Positions 45,884 to 57,379 of a DNA stretch of 64,000 nt are shown piece by piece. A model generated the notes under the pieces. It was not told where the DNA came from. It saw nothing but the letters and a program-made list of their open reading frames with translations, and ran no database searches. This DNA comes from Candidatus Pantoea gossypiicola (GTDB taxonomy: Bacteria > Pseudomonadota > Gammaproteobacteria > Enterobacterales > Enterobacteriaceae). The position numbers and the translations under genes were made by a program. The stretch is taken from positions 186,001 to 250,000 of the forward strand of contig NZ_VWVM01000006.1 in NCBI RefSeq assembly GCF_008632075.1. Reading direction: 5' to 3'. How positions within the stretch are numbered: position 1 is the stretch's first letter; the number at the start of each line of letters is the position of its first letter.

Positions 45884-47119
45884 TTACGCCTCCAGCAGGG
45901 CGTTAAACGGTTCCACCTCAACCCATTCACCAGCCTCTACGTTACCGCGATCCCGTTCCAGCACAATAAAGCAGTTCGCCTGGGCAAAAGAGCTGAAGAC
46001 GTGCGAACCCTGCATCCCGGTGGTCTCCACCTCCAGTTCACCCTGTGCGTTCTGGCGCAGGATGCCGCGCTGGAAGTCGAGGCGACCCGGTGACTTTTTC
46101 AGGCGCGAGGCGCAGCGCACTTTCTGACGGGATGGCAAGGCGGATTTCTGCTGGCCGGTGAGGGTGGCAAGCAGCGGCTGCACCAGTTGATAGAAAGTGA
46201 CCGCGGCGGAGACCGGATTGCCCGGCAGGCCACAGAACCAGCTGCTGTTAAGGCGGCCAAAAGCAAATGGCTTGCCGGGTTTGATCGCCAGCTTCCAGAA
46301 ACTGATTGCACCAAGCTCTTCCAGCATGCTTTTGGTGAAGTCCGCTTCACCCACCGAGACACCGCCGGTACTGATTACCACATCAGCCTGCCGATCTGCC
46401 TCTTCAAAGGCTGCGCGAAGGGCGACGGGATCATCTTTGATGATGCCAAGATCGATGACCTCACAGCCGAGCTTATGCAGCATCAGCGAGACGGCAAACC
46501 GGTTGGTGTCGTAAATCTGTCCATCTGCCAGCGGCTCGCCAACCGGCTGAAGTTCATCACCGGTTGAGAAGATCGCGACCCGAAGTTTTCGCAGTACGCG
46601 GACCTGGGCGATGCCCAGCGAGGCGAGCAGCGGCAGCTCGGCAGCACCCAGGCGCGTACCGGCTTGCAGCACCACATGGCCGGGCTGAATATCATCACCG
46701 GTCAGGCGAATATTCTGTCCCTGACGCACCGGCGCGGTAATCACAATCGCCTCGCCCTGAGTTTCGGTCTGCTCCTGCATTACTACCGCTTCACAGCCAG
46801 CGGGTACCGGCGCACCGGTCATGATGCGAATCACGCTGCCCTGAGGCCACTCACCGCTGAACGGTGCGCCAGCAAAGGCCTTGCCTGCTACCGGAAGCGG
46901 CTGTCCGCTGCTAACATCGGCCAGCCTGACGGCGTACCCGTCCATCGCGGCGTTATCAAAGGGCGGCACGGCAATCGGTGAGGTGACTACGGTTGCGGTG
47001 ATGCGCCCGACCGCCTCGGCCAGCGGCACACTCAGCGAGTCGGTGACGGGCGTCAGCTGTGACAGCATTTTTTGTTGCGCCTCCTCAAGGGAGATCAAAC
47101 CTGCAGTAAAACTTTCCAT
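45884..47119 (-). CDS. moeA: molybdopterin molybdenumtransferase MoeA
   Basis: Inserts molybdate into adenylylated molybdopterin to make molybdenum cofactor. It has 411 residues (E. coli 411) in four domains. Signatures are [46 protein letters not shown] with [20 protein letters not shown] and the substrate loop [13 protein letters not shown]. It is the first gene of moeA-moeB and is divergent from iaaA. Confidence 0.96.
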   Translation of the reverse strand: MESFTAGLISLEEAQQKMLSQLTPVTDSLSVPLAEAVGRITATVVTSPIAVPPFDNAAMDGYAVRLADVSSGQPLPVAGKAFAGAPFSGEWPQGSVIRIMTGAPVPAGCEAVVMQEQTETQGEAIVITAPVRQGQNIRLTGDDIQPGHVVLQAGTRLGAAELPLLASLGIAQVRVLRKLRVAIFSTGDELQPVGEPLADGQIYDTNRFAVSLMLHKLGCEVIDLGIIKDDPVALRAAFEEADRQADVVISTGGVSVGEADFTKSMLEELGAISFWKLAIKPGKPFAFGRLNSSWFCGLPGNPVSAAVTFYQLVQPLLATLTGQQKSALPSRQKVRCASRLKKSPGRLDFQRGILRQNAQGELEVETTGMQGSHVFSSFAQANCFIVLERDRGNVEAGEWVEVEPFNALLEA

Positions 47120-47375
47120 GAACGGTCCAGCCTGGTTATGTCAGATGCTGCCTATTATGGTGGGAATTGGTCGCTGAGTCACATCGGTGTCGTTCTGACT
47201 TGCCGGAGGTTGTGGCCAAAGTGAAATATGGCGGTAAGAAAAGGTTATAACCACAGGAACAGTTTCCCCTTTACAACCCTTAGCAGGCTTTCTATAGTCA
47301 AAAATCACCAAAAATGGGTGAAAACCATTTTAAATCAGTGTTTTTCGTCCTGATGCAACCACAGGGTAAAGCGTT

Positions 47376-48335
47376 ATGGTTAATGCAGTGATCGCCATTC
47401 ACGGCGGCGCAGGTGCGATTTCGCGCGCAGCAATGAGCGCTGAAAAGGAACAACGCTATCGTCAGGCGCTCCACGATATTGTCACCCAGGGTCAGCAGAT
47501 ACTGGCGCAGGGCGGCAGTGCACTCGATGCAGTAACTGAGGCGGTGCGACTGCTGGAAGAGTGTCCGTTGTTTAACGCGGGCAAAGGCGCGGTCTTCACC
47601 CATCAGGGTACCCATGAACTTGATGCCTGCATTATGGATGGCCGCACGCTGGATGTCGGCGCGGTCGCAGGCGTAACGCGATTACGTAATCCGGTCCTGG
47701 CAGCACGTGCCGTGCTGGAAAAAAGCGAGCATGTGCTGTTTATCGGGGAAGGCGCAGAGCAGTTTGCCGTGGCGCAGGGACTGGAAACGGTCGATCCTGA
47801 TTTCTTCTCTACGCCGGAACGCCGGGAACAGTTGCAGCGCGCGCTCAACAGCGATACCGCGGTGCTTGACCATGATGGTGCCGCCCACAGCGACGACCCG
47901 CTCGACCCGGACCGTAAGTTTGGCACAGTCGGTGCGGTCGCGCTGGATCTGGCGGGCAACCTGGCTGCTGCTACCTCGACGGGCGGCATGACCAATAAGC
48001 AGGCCGGACGCGTCGGCGATTCGCCGCTGCCGGGCGCGGGCTGCTATGCCAGCAACGACAGCGTGGCGGTCTCCTGTACCGGTACCGGTGAAGTCTTTAT
48101 GCGGACGCTGGCGGCCTACGATGTGGCCGCGCAGATGCGTTACGCCGGACGCTCGTTGCAGCAGGCCAGTGTTAACGTTATTCATGACAGCGTGCTGGAA
48201 CTGGGCGGCAGTGGCGGCTTAATCGCTGTCGATCGCGCAGGCAACGTGGCGCTGCCGTTCAACAGCGAAGGCATGTACCGGGGCGTTGCGCGGTTCGGCG
48301 AGGCGGCTGAGGTCGCTATCTATCGCGAAAGTTAA
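47376..48335 (+). CDS. iaaA: isoaspartyl peptidase / L-asparaginase
   Basis: An Ntn-hydrolase that cleaves isoaspartyl dipeptides and L-asparagine, 319 residues. It is made as a precursor and cuts itself before the nucleophile Thr184 in [19 protein letters not shown] at the N-terminus, NAGKGAVF and the TSTGGMTNK oxyanion region are characteristic. It stands directly before gsiA; AAGGA of gsiA overlaps its stop, so iaaA and gsiABCD form one operon, as in E. coli. Confidence 0.95.
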   Translation: MVNAVIAIHGGAGAISRAAMSAEKEQRYRQALHDIVTQGQQILAQGGSALDAVTEAVRLLEECPLFNAGKGAVFTHQGTHELDACIMDGRTLDVGAVAGVTRLRNPVLAARAVLEKSEHVLFIGEGAEQFAVAQGLETVDPDFFSTPERREQLQRALNSDTAVLDHDGAAHSDDPLDPDRKFGTVGAVALDLAGNLAAATSTGGMTNKQAGRVGDSPLPGAGCYASNDSVAVSCTGTGEVFMRTLAAYDVAAQMRYAGRSLQQASVNVIHDSVLELGGSGGLIAVDRAGNVALPFNSEGMYRGVARFGEAAEVAIYRES

Positions 48336-48345
48336 GGATACAGAA

Positions 48346-50202
48346 ATGAGCGACAGGCAAACGTTACCGCCGCTGGCTCCTGATCAGGTGCTGGCGGTGC
48401 GCGATCTCAGTGTGCGTTTTCAGCACGAAGCCACCGTCACAGACGCGGTGCGTCATTTGTCACTCGATCTGTTTCGCGGCGAAACGCTGGCGCTGGTAGG
48501 AGAGTCAGGTTCAGGCAAATCGGTCACCTCGCTGGCGCTGATGCGGCTGATTGAGCAGGCTGGCGGCAGGGTGAGCGGTGAAGTGCAATTACGTCGTCGA
48601 AATGGCGAGGTACTGGATCTGATGCGCGCCTCAAAAAGTCAGATGCGTCGGGTGCGTGGCGCGGATATGGCGATGATCTTTCAGGAGCCGATGACCTCGC
48701 TGAATCCGGTCTTCTCCGTGGGCGAGCAGATTGCTGAATCCATCCGTCTTCATCAGGGGCTGAGCCATGCCGCGGCACTGGCAGAGGCGCGCCGGATGCT
48801 GGATCTGGTACGCATTCCCGATGCGCACAATGTCCTGTCTCGTTTTCCGCATCAGCTCTCAGGCGGAATGCGTCAGCGCGTGATGATTGCGATGGCGCTC
48901 TGCTGCAAACCGGCGCTGCTGATTGCCGATGAGCCGACCACCGCGCTCGACGTCACCATTCAGGCGCAGATTCTGCAACTCATCCGCGTGCTGCAAAAAG
49001 AGATGCAGATGGGGGTGATTTTTATCACGCACGATATGGGCGTAGTCGCCGAAATGGCCGATCGCGTTCAGGTCATGTATCGCGGCGATGTGGTGGAGAA
49101 TGCGCCGGTCGCCGAACTGTTCAGCGCACCGCAGCAGCCCTACACCCAGGCGCTGCTGGCCGCGGTGCCCAGACTCGGCTCGATGCAGGGCCAACCCCTG
49201 CCGGCCAGGTTTCCGCTGCTGCACAGTGATGCCGTTGATGACGTGCCGCAGGATACGGTTCGCCGTCTGCAGCCACCCATTCTGCAGGTACGCGACCTGG
49301 TCACCCGCTTCGATATTCGCGGCGGCCTGCTGAATCGCGTTAAAAGCCGGGTTCACGCCGTCGAAAAAGTCAGTTTCGATCTCTATGCTGGTGAGACTCT
49401 GGCACTGGTGGGGGAGTCCGGCTGTGGTAAATCGACCACCGGACGCTCGCTGCTGAAGCTGGTTGCCAGCCAGGGTGGCACGCTAACGTTTGACGGACAG
49501 CGCATTGACCATCTTTCAGGTGCTGCGCTCGCCCATCTGCGGCGCGATATTCAGTTTATTTTTCAGGATCCTTACGCTTCGCTTGATCCCCGGCTGACGG
49601 TTGGCTTCTCGATTATGGAGCCGCTGCTGGTCCACAAAGCGATGCCGCGTCGCGAGGCAGAGCAGCGTGTCGCCTGGTTACTGGATAAAGTTGGTCTGCT
49701 GCCGGAGCATGCTCAGCGCTATCCGCATGAATTTTCCGGCGGGCAGCGCCAGCGCATCTGTATTGCCCGCGCGCTGGCGCTGAATCCGAAGGTTATCATC
49801 GCCGATGAGTCTGTCTCGGCGCTGGATGTGTCGATTCAGGCGCAGATCATCAATCTGATGCTCGACCTGCAGCGCGAGTTTGGCATCGCCTTTCTGTTTA
49901 TTTCTCACGATATGGCGGTGGTGGAGCGTATCAGCCACCGCGTGGCAGTAATGTATCTCGGTCAGATTGTTGAGATAGGGCCGCGTCAGGCAGTGTTTGA
50001 ACAGCCTCAGCATCCCTACACCCGAAAACTCATGGCCGCGGTCCCGGTAGCCGATCCGGCACACCGGCGTCGTGAACGCGCCTTACTGGTCGATGAGATC
50101 CCCAGCCCGATTCATGCGTTAGGGGATGAACCTGAAGTGGCCCCGCTGATGGAGGTGGCTCCGGGCCATTTCGTCGCCCGCCACATTATCAGCGCGACCT
50201 GA
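48346..50202 (+). CDS. gsiA: glutathione ABC transporter ATP-binding protein GsiA
   Basis: A double ATPase that drives glutathione uptake, 618 residues (E. coli 623). Two ABC domains sit in tandem: Walker A GESGSGKS and GESGCGKST, signatures [15 protein letters not shown] and [15 protein letters not shown], Walker [13 protein letters not shown] and [12 protein letters not shown]. Each is followed by an oligopeptide-transporter C-terminal segment. ATG 48346 follows AAGGATACAGAA. An upstream extension of 20 codons overlaps iaaA and is dismissed. Confidence 0.95.
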   Translation: MSDRQTLPPLAPDQVLAVRDLSVRFQHEATVTDAVRHLSLDLFRGETLALVGESGSGKSVTSLALMRLIEQAGGRVSGEVQLRRRNGEVLDLMRASKSQMRRVRGADMAMIFQEPMTSLNPVFSVGEQIAESIRLHQGLSHAAALAEARRMLDLVRIPDAHNVLSRFPHQLSGGMRQRVMIAMALCCKPALLIADEPTTALDVTIQAQILQLIRVLQKEMQMGVIFITHDMGVVAEMADRVQVMYRGDVVENAPVAELFSAPQQPYTQALLAAVPRLGSMQGQPLPARFPLLHSDAVDDVPQDTVRRLQPPILQVRDLVTRFDIRGGLLNRVKSRVHAVEKVSFDLYAGETLALVGESGCGKSTTGRSLLKLVASQGGTLTFDGQRIDHLSGAALAHLRRDIQFIFQDPYASLDPRLTVGFSIMEPLLVHKAMPRREAEQRVAWLLDKVGLLPEHAQRYPHEFSGGQRQRICIARALALNPKVIIADESVSALDVSIQAQIINLMLDLQREFGIAFLFISHDMAVVERISHRVAVMYLGQIVEIGPRQAVFEQPQHPYTRKLMAAVPVADPAHRRRERALLVDEIPSPIHALGDEPEVAPLMEVAPGHFVARHIISAT

Positions 50203-50256
50203 ACAGTGAAGATGTCGCTCCGGCGACCAACCCGACAGGGATTACAGGAGAACAAG

Positions 50257-51792
50257 ATGCAGATTACGATGCGTAAAGGGTTACTGGCGGCTGGCGTGTT
50301 AAGCAGCGCAATGACATTGCCCGCCTGGGCAGCACAGGATGCGGTGATTGCCGTCGCGTCCAACTTCACCACGCTCGATCCTTATGATGCCAACGACACG
50401 CTGTCGCAGGCGGTGGCGAAATCTTTTTATCAGGGGCTGTTTGGCTTCGATAAGGATATGAAACTCACCAATGTGCTGGCGGAGAGCTACCAGGCCAGCG
50501 CCGACGGCCTGACCTACACGATTAAGCTGCGTTCCGGGGTTAAATTCCAGGATGGCACGGACTTCAATGCGGATGCGGTGAAGGTCAACCTCGACCGCGC
50601 CAGCAATCCGGATAACCATCTTAAGCGCTACAACCTGTTCAAACGCATCGCCAGCACCGAAGTCGTGGATCCGACGACGGTGAAAGTGACGCTGAAAGAG
50701 CCATTCTCTGCCTTTATTAATAATCTGGCCCATCCGGCGGCGGCGATGATTTCACCCACCGCGCTGAAAAAATATGGCAAAGAGATCGGTTTCCATCCGG
50801 TGGGCACCGGTCCGTTTGTGTTTGAAACCTGGAATCAGACCGACTTTGTGAAGGTGAAGAAGTGGGACGGCTACTGGAAACCGGGCTATCCGAAGCTGGA
50901 CAGCATTACCTGGCGACCGGTGGTGGATAACAACACTCGCGCGGCCATGCTGCAGACCGGCGAAGCGAACCTTGCGTTCCCGGTGCCTTATGAGCAGGCG
51001 AAACGGCTGGAGAAGAACAACAAGCTCGATGTGGTGACCACGCCTTCCATTATGCAGCGTTACATCAGCCTGAACGTCACGCAGAAGCCGTTCGATAATC
51101 CGAAGGTGCGTGAAGCGCTGGAGTATGCCATCAATCGTCAGGCGCTGGCGAAAGTGGCCTTCGCCGGTTACGCCACGCCTGCGACCGGCATCGTGCCGCC
51201 CGCCATCGACTTTGCGCAGACCTATCCGGCTATCAGTTACGATCCCGCTAAAGCCAAAGCGCTGCTGAAAGAGGCGGGTTACCCCAACGGATTTGAAACC
51301 ACACTCTGGTCGTCGCACAACCACAGCACCGCGCAGAAGGTACTGCAGTTCACTCAGCAGCAACTGGCGCAGATTGGCGTGAAGGTAAAAGTTACGGCGA
51401 TGGATGCGGGTCAGCGTGCTGCAGAAGTCGAAGGTAAAGGCCAGAAAGAGAGCGGCGTGCGCATGTTCTACACCGGCTGGTCCGCCTCAACCGGTGAAGC
51501 CGACTGGGCGCTGACGCCACTGTTTGCCACCGCAGCCTGGCCACCGGCAATCTTCAACACCGCGTTTTACAGCAATCCGAAGGTCGATAAAGATCTGGCC
51601 GATGCGCTGAAAACCACCGACCGGGCTGAAAAAGCGCGTCTCTACAAAGAGGCGCAGGACACCATCTGGCAGGACCATCCGTGGATCCCGCTGGTGGTTG
51701 AGCAGCTGGTTTCTGCCAACAGCAAAAACCTGACTGGTTTTTATGTGATGCCTGATACCTCATTCAATTTTGATGAGGCCACGCTGAAGTAA
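50257..51792 (+). CDS. gsiB: glutathione-binding periplasmic protein GsiB
   Basis: Family 5 solute-binding protein for glutathione, 511 residues (E. coli 512). The signal peptide has the basic start [15 protein letters not shown] and ends near [39 protein letters not shown] and [15 protein letters not shown] are typical. AGGAG lies six bases before the ATG. A hairpin follows its stop, a usual way to keep the binding-protein mRNA more abundant than the permease mRNA. Confidence 0.95.
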   Translation: MQITMRKGLLAAGVLSSAMTLPAWAAQDAVIAVASNFTTLDPYDANDTLSQAVAKSFYQGLFGFDKDMKLTNVLAESYQASADGLTYTIKLRSGVKFQDGTDFNADAVKVNLDRASNPDNHLKRYNLFKRIASTEVVDPTTVKVTLKEPFSAFINNLAHPAAAMISPTALKKYGKEIGFHPVGTGPFVFETWNQTDFVKVKKWDGYWKPGYPKLDSITWRPVVDNNTRAAMLQTGEANLAFPVPYEQAKRLEKNNKLDVVTTPSIMQRYISLNVTQKPFDNPKVREALEYAINRQALAKVAFAGYATPATGIVPPAIDFAQTYPAISYDPAKAKALLKEAGYPNGFETTLWSSHNHSTAQKVLQFTQQQLAQIGVKVKVTAMDAGQRAAEVEGKGQKESGVRMFYTGWSASTGEADWALTPLFATAAWPPAIFNTAFYSNPKVDKDLADALKTTDRAEKARLYKEAQDTIWQDHPWIPLVVEQLVSANSKNLTGFYVMPDTSFNFDEATLK

Positions 51793-51799
51793 CGGAGTC

Positions 51800-51820
51800 G
51801 GCCAGCCCGTGTGGCTGGCC
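51800..51820 (+). other. intercistronic hairpin between gsiB and gsiC
   Basis: GGCCAGCC and GGCTGGCC form a perfect eight-base stem with a CGTGT loop and no T tail. It is more likely an mRNA-stabilising or partial-termination hairpin than a full terminator. Confidence 0.6.
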
Positions 51821-51838
51821 GCAACTGCAGGATGTTGC

Positions 51839-52768
51839 ATGTTTAACTACTTTCTCAAACGACTGTTTGGGCTGATCCCCACGCTGCTGATCGTGGCGGT
51901 GCTGGTATTCCTGTTTGTTCACCTGCTGCCGGGCGACCCGGCACGCCTGATCGCCGGACCGGAAGCGGATGCCTCGGTGGTGGCGCTGGTGCGTCAGGAG
52001 CTGGGTCTCGATCTGCCGCTGCCACAGCAATTCTGGCATTTTATGCTGAATGCGCTGCAGGGTGATTTCGGTCAGTCGATGGTCTCAAAGCGGCCGGTTG
52101 CGGATGAGATTGCCTCACGCTTTATGCCGACACTGTGGTTAACGCTGGCCAGCATGATCTGGGCAGTGATTTTTGGCATGACCATCGGCATCGTTTCGGC
52201 TGTCTGGCGTAACCGCTGGCCCGATCGGCTGGGGATGACGCTGGCGGTGTCGGGCATTTCGTTTCCCGCCTTTGCGCTGGGGATGCTGCTGATGCAGGTC
52301 TTCTCGGTTGAGCTGGGCTGGCTGCCCACCGTCGGGGCTGAGAGCTGGAAGCATTACATTCTGCCCTCCATCACCTTAGGTGCAGCGGTCGCGGCGGTAA
52401 TGGCGCGCTTTACCCGCGCCTCGTTCGTGGAGGTGATGCAGGAAGATTACATGCGCACCGCCAGAGCTAAAGGGGTACGCGAGTCGCTGGTGGTGGTGAA
52501 ACATGGCTTGCGCAACGCGATGATCCCGGTAGTCACGATGATGGGGCTGCAGTTTGGTTTTCTGCTGGGCGGCTCAATCGTGGTCGAGGTGGTGTTTAAC
52601 TGGCCGGGCCTGGGGCGTCTGCTGGTCGACTCCGTGGCGATGCGCGACTATCCGGTTATTCAGGCCGAAGTACTACTGTTTTCACTGGAGTTTATTCTGA
52701 TCAATCTGTTTGTCGACATGCTTTATGCGGTGATTAACCCCGCTATTCGCTTTAAGGAGTCGCGATGA
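51839..52768 (+). CDS. gsiC: glutathione ABC transporter permease GsiC
   Basis: Inner-membrane permease, 309 residues (E. coli 306). The DppB-type N-terminus is [20 protein letters not shown] with [13 protein letters not shown]. The coupling loop is [20 protein letters not shown] and [19 protein letters not shown] follows. The start follows CAGGATGTTGC. It overlaps gsiD by four bases. Confidence 0.94.
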   Translation: MFNYFLKRLFGLIPTLLIVAVLVFLFVHLLPGDPARLIAGPEADASVVALVRQELGLDLPLPQQFWHFMLNALQGDFGQSMVSKRPVADEIASRFMPTLWLTLASMIWAVIFGMTIGIVSAVWRNRWPDRLGMTLAVSGISFPAFALGMLLMQVFSVELGWLPTVGAESWKHYILPSITLGAAVAAVMARFTRASFVEVMQEDYMRTARAKGVRESLVVVKHGLRNAMIPVVTMMGLQFGFLLGGSIVVEVVFNWPGLGRLLVDSVAMRDYPVIQAEVLLFSLEFILINLFVDMLYAVINPAIRFKESR

Positions 52769-53670
52769 AAAACTGGCGACGTGAAGCGGCACTGAAAACG
52801 ATGCCGCTGATCGCGGAGAACCGCGTGCGTACGCCGTGGCGTGAATTCTGGCGACGCTTCCGGCGTCAGCCGGTGGCGCTTCTGGCCGGGGCTTTTGTGC
52901 TGCTGCTGATTGTGCTGGCGGTGATCGCCCCGTGGATTGCGCCGTTCGACGCAGAGAACTACTTCGATTATGACCGGCTCAACGACGGTCCGTCGCTGAT
53001 ACATTACTTTGGCGTCGATTCGCTGGGTCGCGACATCTTCAGCCGGGTGCTGGTCGGCACGCGTATCTCTCTGATTGCCGGCTTTTTTTCGGTGGTCATT
53101 GGCGCAGTGATTGGCACGCTGTTTGGTCTGCTGGCCGGGTATTACGAAGGCTGGTGGGACCGTATCACCATGCGCATCTGTGATGTGCTGTTTGCCTTTC
53201 CCGGCATTCTGCTGGCAATTGCGGTAGTGGCGATTATGGGCAGTGGCATGAGCAACGTGATTGTGGCCGTCGCTATCTTCAGTATCCCGGCCTTTGCCCG
53301 TCTGGTACGCGGTAACACGCTGGTGCTGAAGCATCAGACCTATATTGAGTCGGCACGCAGCATCGGCGCGTCTGACTGGACAATCCTGATGCGGCATATC
53401 CTCCCAGGCACCGTATCGCCGATTGTGGTCTATTTCACTATGCGGGTTGGCACCTCCATCATCACCGCCGCCAGTCTGTCATTTCTCGGGCTGGGCGCAC
53501 AGCCGCCCACGCCGGAGTGGGGCGCAATGTTGAATGAGGCGCGGGCCGACATGGTGATTGCCCCACACGTGGCGATTTTCCCCAGTCTGGCGATTTTCTT
53601 CACGGTTCTGGCATTTAATTTGCTCGGTGACGGGCTACGTGACGCACTTGATCCTAAACTAAAGAGATGA
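52765..53670 (+). CDS. gsiD: glutathione ABC transporter permease GsiD
   Basis: Partner permease of the DppC type, 301 residues (E. coli 303). The long N-terminus with [19 protein letters not shown] precedes the first segment. [20 protein letters not shown], the coupling loop [20 protein letters not shown] and [18 protein letters not shown] are typical. TAAGGAGT precedes the ATG. Its stop overlaps the start of the DUF4385 gene. Confidence 0.95.
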   Translation: MKNWRREAALKTMPLIAENRVRTPWREFWRRFRRQPVALLAGAFVLLLIVLAVIAPWIAPFDAENYFDYDRLNDGPSLIHYFGVDSLGRDIFSRVLVGTRISLIAGFFSVVIGAVIGTLFGLLAGYYEGWWDRITMRICDVLFAFPGILLAIAVVAIMGSGMSNVIVAVAIFSIPAFARLVRGNTLVLKHQTYIESARSIGASDWTILMRHILPGTVSPIVVYFTMRVGTSIITAASLSFLGLGAQPPTPEWGAMLNEARADMVIAPHVAIFPSLAIFFTVLAFNLLGDGLRDALDPKLKR

Positions 53671-54116
53671 AACCTTTCGATTATGATCAGGACTTCAGCA
53701 CGATCGACTTCCGCCAGCATCCCGAGCTTTATCAGGTCGGGCGAGGTGAGCAGGGTGTGCTGATGGTCGAGCCTTATAAAGGCGAAATTCTGCCGCACTG
53801 GCGTTTTCGCACCGTTCCCATTGCTGAAGAGTCGGCTGAAAAAATCATGGCGCTGTTTGAGGATTACCGGCGTCAGGACGATTTTGTCGGCATGGATATG
53901 GCGCGCAAATTTATCCAGATGGGATATACCCGGGCGCGACGTTACAGTAACCACAAAGGCGGCCGCAAATATGACGCGGACGGCAAGGAGCTGCCGCGCG
54001 GCGTCAACGAGGAAAAGGCCGCGGCGGCCGCTATTTTCAAGGCTTACTGGGACAAACTGCGCGAAGATGAGGACTACCTGCGACGCAAGAAGGCGCATCA
54101 GCAGCAGTATGGTTAA
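53667..54116 (+). CDS. DUF4385 family protein
   Basis: A 149-residue soluble, strongly charged protein without signal peptide or membrane segment. Conserved-looking parts are [39 protein letters not shown] and [20 protein letters not shown]. The Lys/Arg-rich C-terminal end suggests nucleic-acid contact, but no function is known to me. It overlaps the gsiD stop (ATGA) and so is made with the glutathione importer, which may be a chance of operon growth. Confidence 0.75.
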   Translation: MKPFDYDQDFSTIDFRQHPELYQVGRGEQGVLMVEPYKGEILPHWRFRTVPIAEESAEKIMALFEDYRRQDDFVGMDMARKFIQMGYTRARRYSNHKGGRKYDADGKELPRGVNEEKAAAAAIFKAYWDKLREDEDYLRRKKAHQQQYG

Positions 54117-54172
54117 GCGCTAAATCTTTTCCCCCGGCCACCTCCACCGTGGCTGCCATCATTACCTGAACC

Positions 54173-54198
54173 CGCCCGGCTTATTCTCCGGGCGTTAT
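54173..54198 (+). terminator. terminator of the iaaA-gsiABCD-DUF4385 operon
   Basis: CGCCCGG and CCGGGCG pair around CTTATTCT and are followed by TTATCC. It lies 57 bases after the DUF4385 stop. Confidence 0.6.
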
Positions 54199-54551
54199 CC
54201 TGCTCCCCTTAATCTGCCCTCAAAGACCAGATGCAAAACAGAAATCTTTGGTTTCGTTCAAACTGCGACGTAAAGTAGTGAAAAAACGCGTAAAAGCCGG
54301 TCCACGGCTCAGACAATAAAAGTGGGCGGAACCCCCTCTGCCTTTTCCAGTAACCTCCCGTGCTGTAAAAAGAAATCGGCTTCGGGAATGCTGGATAAGA
54401 GATAAGCGAAACGCTGACGATGACAGCGCTTCAGGGCTGTCTGAAAAACGCGGGTTGATATTCACTTGTTTTCATTAATAATAAACCAGCAAACCCCACT
54501 GAGGGGGCTATGCCCCTCAGGTAATGAAATGGATAATGTGAGAGCTAAATA
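54199..54551. promoter_or_regulatory. leader of the carbonic anhydrase gene with a hairpin
   Basis: About 350 bases with no gene. At 54499-54520 CTGAGGGG and CCCCTCAG form a perfect stem with a GCTATG loop, ending 31 bases before the start codon. It could be an attenuator, an RNA-stability element or a protein site; no T tail follows. The rest shows no recognisable feature. Confidence 0.45.
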
Positions 54552-55187
54552 ATGAAAGAGATCATCAACGGATTTCTGAATTTCCAGCAGAATGTGTTTC
54601 CTGAAAGGAAGGATCTTTTCAAAAGCCTGGCGTCAAATCAAAATCCGAAAGCGCTGTTCATCTCCTGTTCAGACAGCCGTCTGGTGCCTGAACTGGTGAC
54701 GCAGCAGGAGCCAGGAGAGCTGTTCGTTATCCGCAATGCGGGCAACATCGTTCCCTCATTTGGCCCGGAGCCGGGCGGTGTCTCCGCTACGATCGAATAT
54801 GCTGTGGTCGCGCTGGGCGTCTCCGACATCATCATCTGCGGTCACTCCAACTGCGGTGCCATGAACGCCATCGCCTCCTGCGCCTGCATGGACACCATGC
54901 CTGCAGTTGAGCACTGGCTGCGCTATGCCGATGCAGCAAAGGCGGTGGTCGAGCAGCGTGAGTATGACTCACCAGAGAAGAAACTGAACGAGATGGTCAA
55001 AGAGAACGTCATCGCTCAGCTCAACAACATGAAAACCCATCCGTCGGTCTCTGTTGCCCTGCGTAACGGCAAGCTGCGTCTGCATGGCTGGGTTTACGAT
55101 ATCGAAAGCGGCACCATCATGGCGCTGACCCAGGGCGGTAAGCAATTCATCACCCTGTCGGAAAATCCTGATACCTGCTTCGAGTAA
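54552..55187 (+). CDS. beta-carbonic anhydrase
   Basis: Interconverts CO2 and bicarbonate in the cytoplasm, 211 residues. Zinc ligands are Cys39 (ISCSDSR), His97 and Cys100 (CGHSNCG). The Asp41-Arg43 dyad is present. It is closer in length and sequence to CynT/IcfA-type enzymes than to Can. No cyanase or cyanate genes are nearby, so the symbol cynT is not used. Function in bicarbonate supply is inferred. Confidence 0.93.
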   Translation: MKEIINGFLNFQQNVFPERKDLFKSLASNQNPKALFISCSDSRLVPELVTQQEPGELFVIRNAGNIVPSFGPEPGGVSATIEYAVVALGVSDIIICGHSNCGAMNAIASCACMDTMPAVEHWLRYADAAKAVVEQREYDSPEKKLNEMVKENVIAQLNNMKTHPSVSVALRNGKLRLHGWVYDIESGTIMALTQGGKQFITLSENPDTCFE

Positions 55188-55194
55188 TGGCTTT

Positions 55195-55224
55195 TACCCG
55201 CTGCGTTATGCAGCGGGTATTTTC
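55195..55224 (+). terminator. terminator of the carbonic anhydrase gene
   Basis: TACCCGCTGC and GCAGCGGGTA form a perfect ten-base stem with GTTAT as loop, then TTTTCC. Confidence 0.85.
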
Positions 55225-55319
55225 CGATCTTCCGCACAGATAACCCCTTAGAACGACGCTTATTTTCAGCATTTCCTCGTGATTTATCCATTCATGCTTA
55301 AACCTCTGACACAAGCGAG

Positions 55320-55985
55320 TTGATCAAGCGTAAAACGTCCGTTGCTGCTCTGCTGGCAGTCTCCGCACTGTTGCTCAGTGGATGTCATTTTCATGTTGCA
55401 GACAAGCAGCACTATTCGGGCTTCTTAGTGGATTAAAGCCAGCCAGAGCCCTCTGAGTCAGCCCGCGGGGAACCGACTCTGCGCTGGATTTCGCCCGACG
55501 ACAAGAGCAGCCAGTATCAGGATGTGCTCTATACACCGGTCGTGTTCTATCCGGCTGCACGGCCTACGGCTCGCGTCAGTCAGCAGACGCTGGATCAGAT
55601 ACGCAGTTACACCGACATTCAGTTAAAAGGAGCGATTGCCACCCCTCTGCCGCTGGTTAATCAGGTTTCGCCACATACTCTTAAAGTGCGTGCCGCGATC
55701 AGCGCCGTCCCGGCAGAGAACGAGGGCGTACAGTTTTACGAAGTGGTGCCGATTGCGGCAGTCGTCGCCAGTACGGTGGCGGCATCAGGCCACCGAACTC
55801 AGAACAGTGAACTGTTCCTGGAAATCGAAGCCAGCGATGCCGTGACCGGCAAACCGTTGCTCCGGGTTGTGCGAAAAGCCTTTGGCAAAACGGTCAGTAA
55901 CAGCACGACGCCAATCACCGTTGATGACCTGAAGCCGGGTGTTGATATGCTGGTTCGTGACACGGTGAGTTTCAACGCGCCATAA
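55320..55985 (+). pseudogene. lipoprotein gene (DUF3313-like) with an in-frame stop
   Basis: From TTG 55320 the frame reads a lipoprotein signal (IKRKTSVAALLAVSALLLSGC, lipid Cys at 22), then HYSGFLVD, then TAA at 55434-55436 (codon 39). The same frame continues for 183 codons with good coding character: LRWISPDDKSSQYQDVLY, TPVVFYPAARPTARVSQQT, through to a TAA ending at 55985. In DUF3313-type lipoproteins this point usually has Tyr (GFLxDYS), so one base change (TAT or TAC to TAA) explains the stop. A GTG at 55524 could start the downstream part but without signal peptide. A sequencing error is the alternative. Confidence 0.7.
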
Positions 55986-56097
55986 CCCTTCGGGGCTGCA
56001 CATCCTTGTCGCCCTGTTTAATCTTTTGTAAATCCTCAGGTTCACCAAGCAGTGGATGACTACGCTTAAGGGCACGCTATCCCGTCAGGAGAACCTT

Positions 56098-57234
56098 ATG
56101 ACCCGTTTTTCGACTACTCTTGTGCTCGGCGGCGCGCTGTTCTGCGCCTCGCCACTTTTTGCCGCTGACGTAAAAGTTGAGGTATTGCAGGATAAGTTAC
56201 AACATCCATGGTCTGTTGCCTTCCTGCCCGACAACAAAACGCTGCTGATTACCGAACGTAGCGGAGCGCTGCGCAGCTGGAGTCCGGAGAGTGGCCTGTC
56301 GCAGCCGATTCAGGGTGTGCCAAAGGTCTGGGCAGAACGGCAGAGTGGCCTGCTGGACGTGGTGCTGGCACCCGATTTTGCGACCAGCCGTCGCGTCTGG
56401 CTCAGCTACACTGAGGCGAACAGCAGCGGCAAAGCGGGTGCCGTCGTGGGTGTCGGGACGCTGAGTCCTGATAACCGGCAACTCAGCGATTTCCGCGAGG
56501 TGGTCCGGCAGACGCCGATGCTCTCCAGCGGCAACAATATCGGTACCCGGCTGGCGTTTGATACTCAGGGCTATCTCTGGATCGCGTTCGGCGATAATTT
56601 TGTCAGCAGCGCAGCGCAGGATCTCGATAAGCTGCAGGGTAAGCTGCTGCGGCTCAACACCGATGGCAGCGTGCCGGACGATAATCCGTTTGTGAAAAAG
56701 CCCGGCGCGCGGCCAGAGATCTGGGCCTATGGTCTGCGTAATCCGCAGGGACTGGCGCTTAATCCCTGGACCGGCATGATATGGGAAAATGAACATGGCC
56801 CGCGCGGCGGCGATGAAGTGAATATCATGAGCCGTGGCAAAAACTACGGCTGGCCGCTGGCAACGTACGGCATTGACTACAACGGCGATAAAGTGCCGGA
56901 ATCAAAGGGCACCCATGCTGCAGGCACCGAACAGCCGCTTTATCACTGGAAGGATTCTCCGGCCATCAGCGGCATGGCGTTTTATAACAGCGCCCGTTTT
57001 CCGCAGTGGAAGAATTCGGTGTTTATCGGAGCACTGAAAGAGAAAAACCTGATCCGTCAGAGTCTCAACGGCGAAAAAGTGGTGGAAGAGCAGCGCCTGC
57101 TGGACGATCAGAAGGCGCGAATCCGCGATGTGCGGCAGGGACCGGATGGCTGGCTCTATGTGCTGACCGATGAGGCTAATGGTAAGCTGCTGAAAGTGGG
57201 ATTAGCGCAGGACGCTGGCGCGTCCCGCGGCTAA
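56098..57234 (+). CDS. yliI: soluble aldose sugar dehydrogenase YliI (PQQ-dependent)
   Basis: Periplasmic six-bladed beta-propeller that oxidises aldoses with PQQ in E. coli. It has 378 residues (E. coli 371). The signal peptide has MTRFSTTLVLGGALFCAS and ends LFAA. GSH/HHIP motifs are HPWSVAFLPDNKTLLITER, RNPQGLALNPWTGMIWENEH and GPRGGDEVNIMSRGKNYGW. GTCAGGAGAACC precedes the ATG. PQQ synthesis genes are not in the window. Confidence 0.94.
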   Translation: MTRFSTTLVLGGALFCASPLFAADVKVEVLQDKLQHPWSVAFLPDNKTLLITERSGALRSWSPESGLSQPIQGVPKVWAERQSGLLDVVLAPDFATSRRVWLSYTEANSSGKAGAVVGVGTLSPDNRQLSDFREVVRQTPMLSSGNNIGTRLAFDTQGYLWIAFGDNFVSSAAQDLDKLQGKLLRLNTDGSVPDDNPFVKKPGARPEIWAYGLRNPQGLALNPWTGMIWENEHGPRGGDEVNIMSRGKNYGWPLATYGIDYNGDKVPESKGTHAAGTEQPLYHWKDSPAISGMAFYNSARFPQWKNSVFIGALKEKNLIRQSLNGEKVVEEQRLLDDQKARIRDVRQGPDGWLYVLTDEANGKLLKVGLAQDAGASRG

Positions 57235-57379
57235 GAGCGAGACCTGGCAGACGATTTTATTTGTCAGTCCGGACCTGAGCCGTGCTCACAATCTTCGCGT
57301 ACTCCATGTACGTGCTGGTTGCTGCGCGTGGTCCGTGTCCCGACTGGAGACAAGGATGCCTGCCGGGACAGGCTCTGAA

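Noticed and set aside
57270..57330. A further repeat copy between yliI and the HAD phosphatase gene
   Set aside because: CGTAC-TCCAT-GTACG is a short stem in a convergent gap, but it shares none of the end sequences of the palindromic family.
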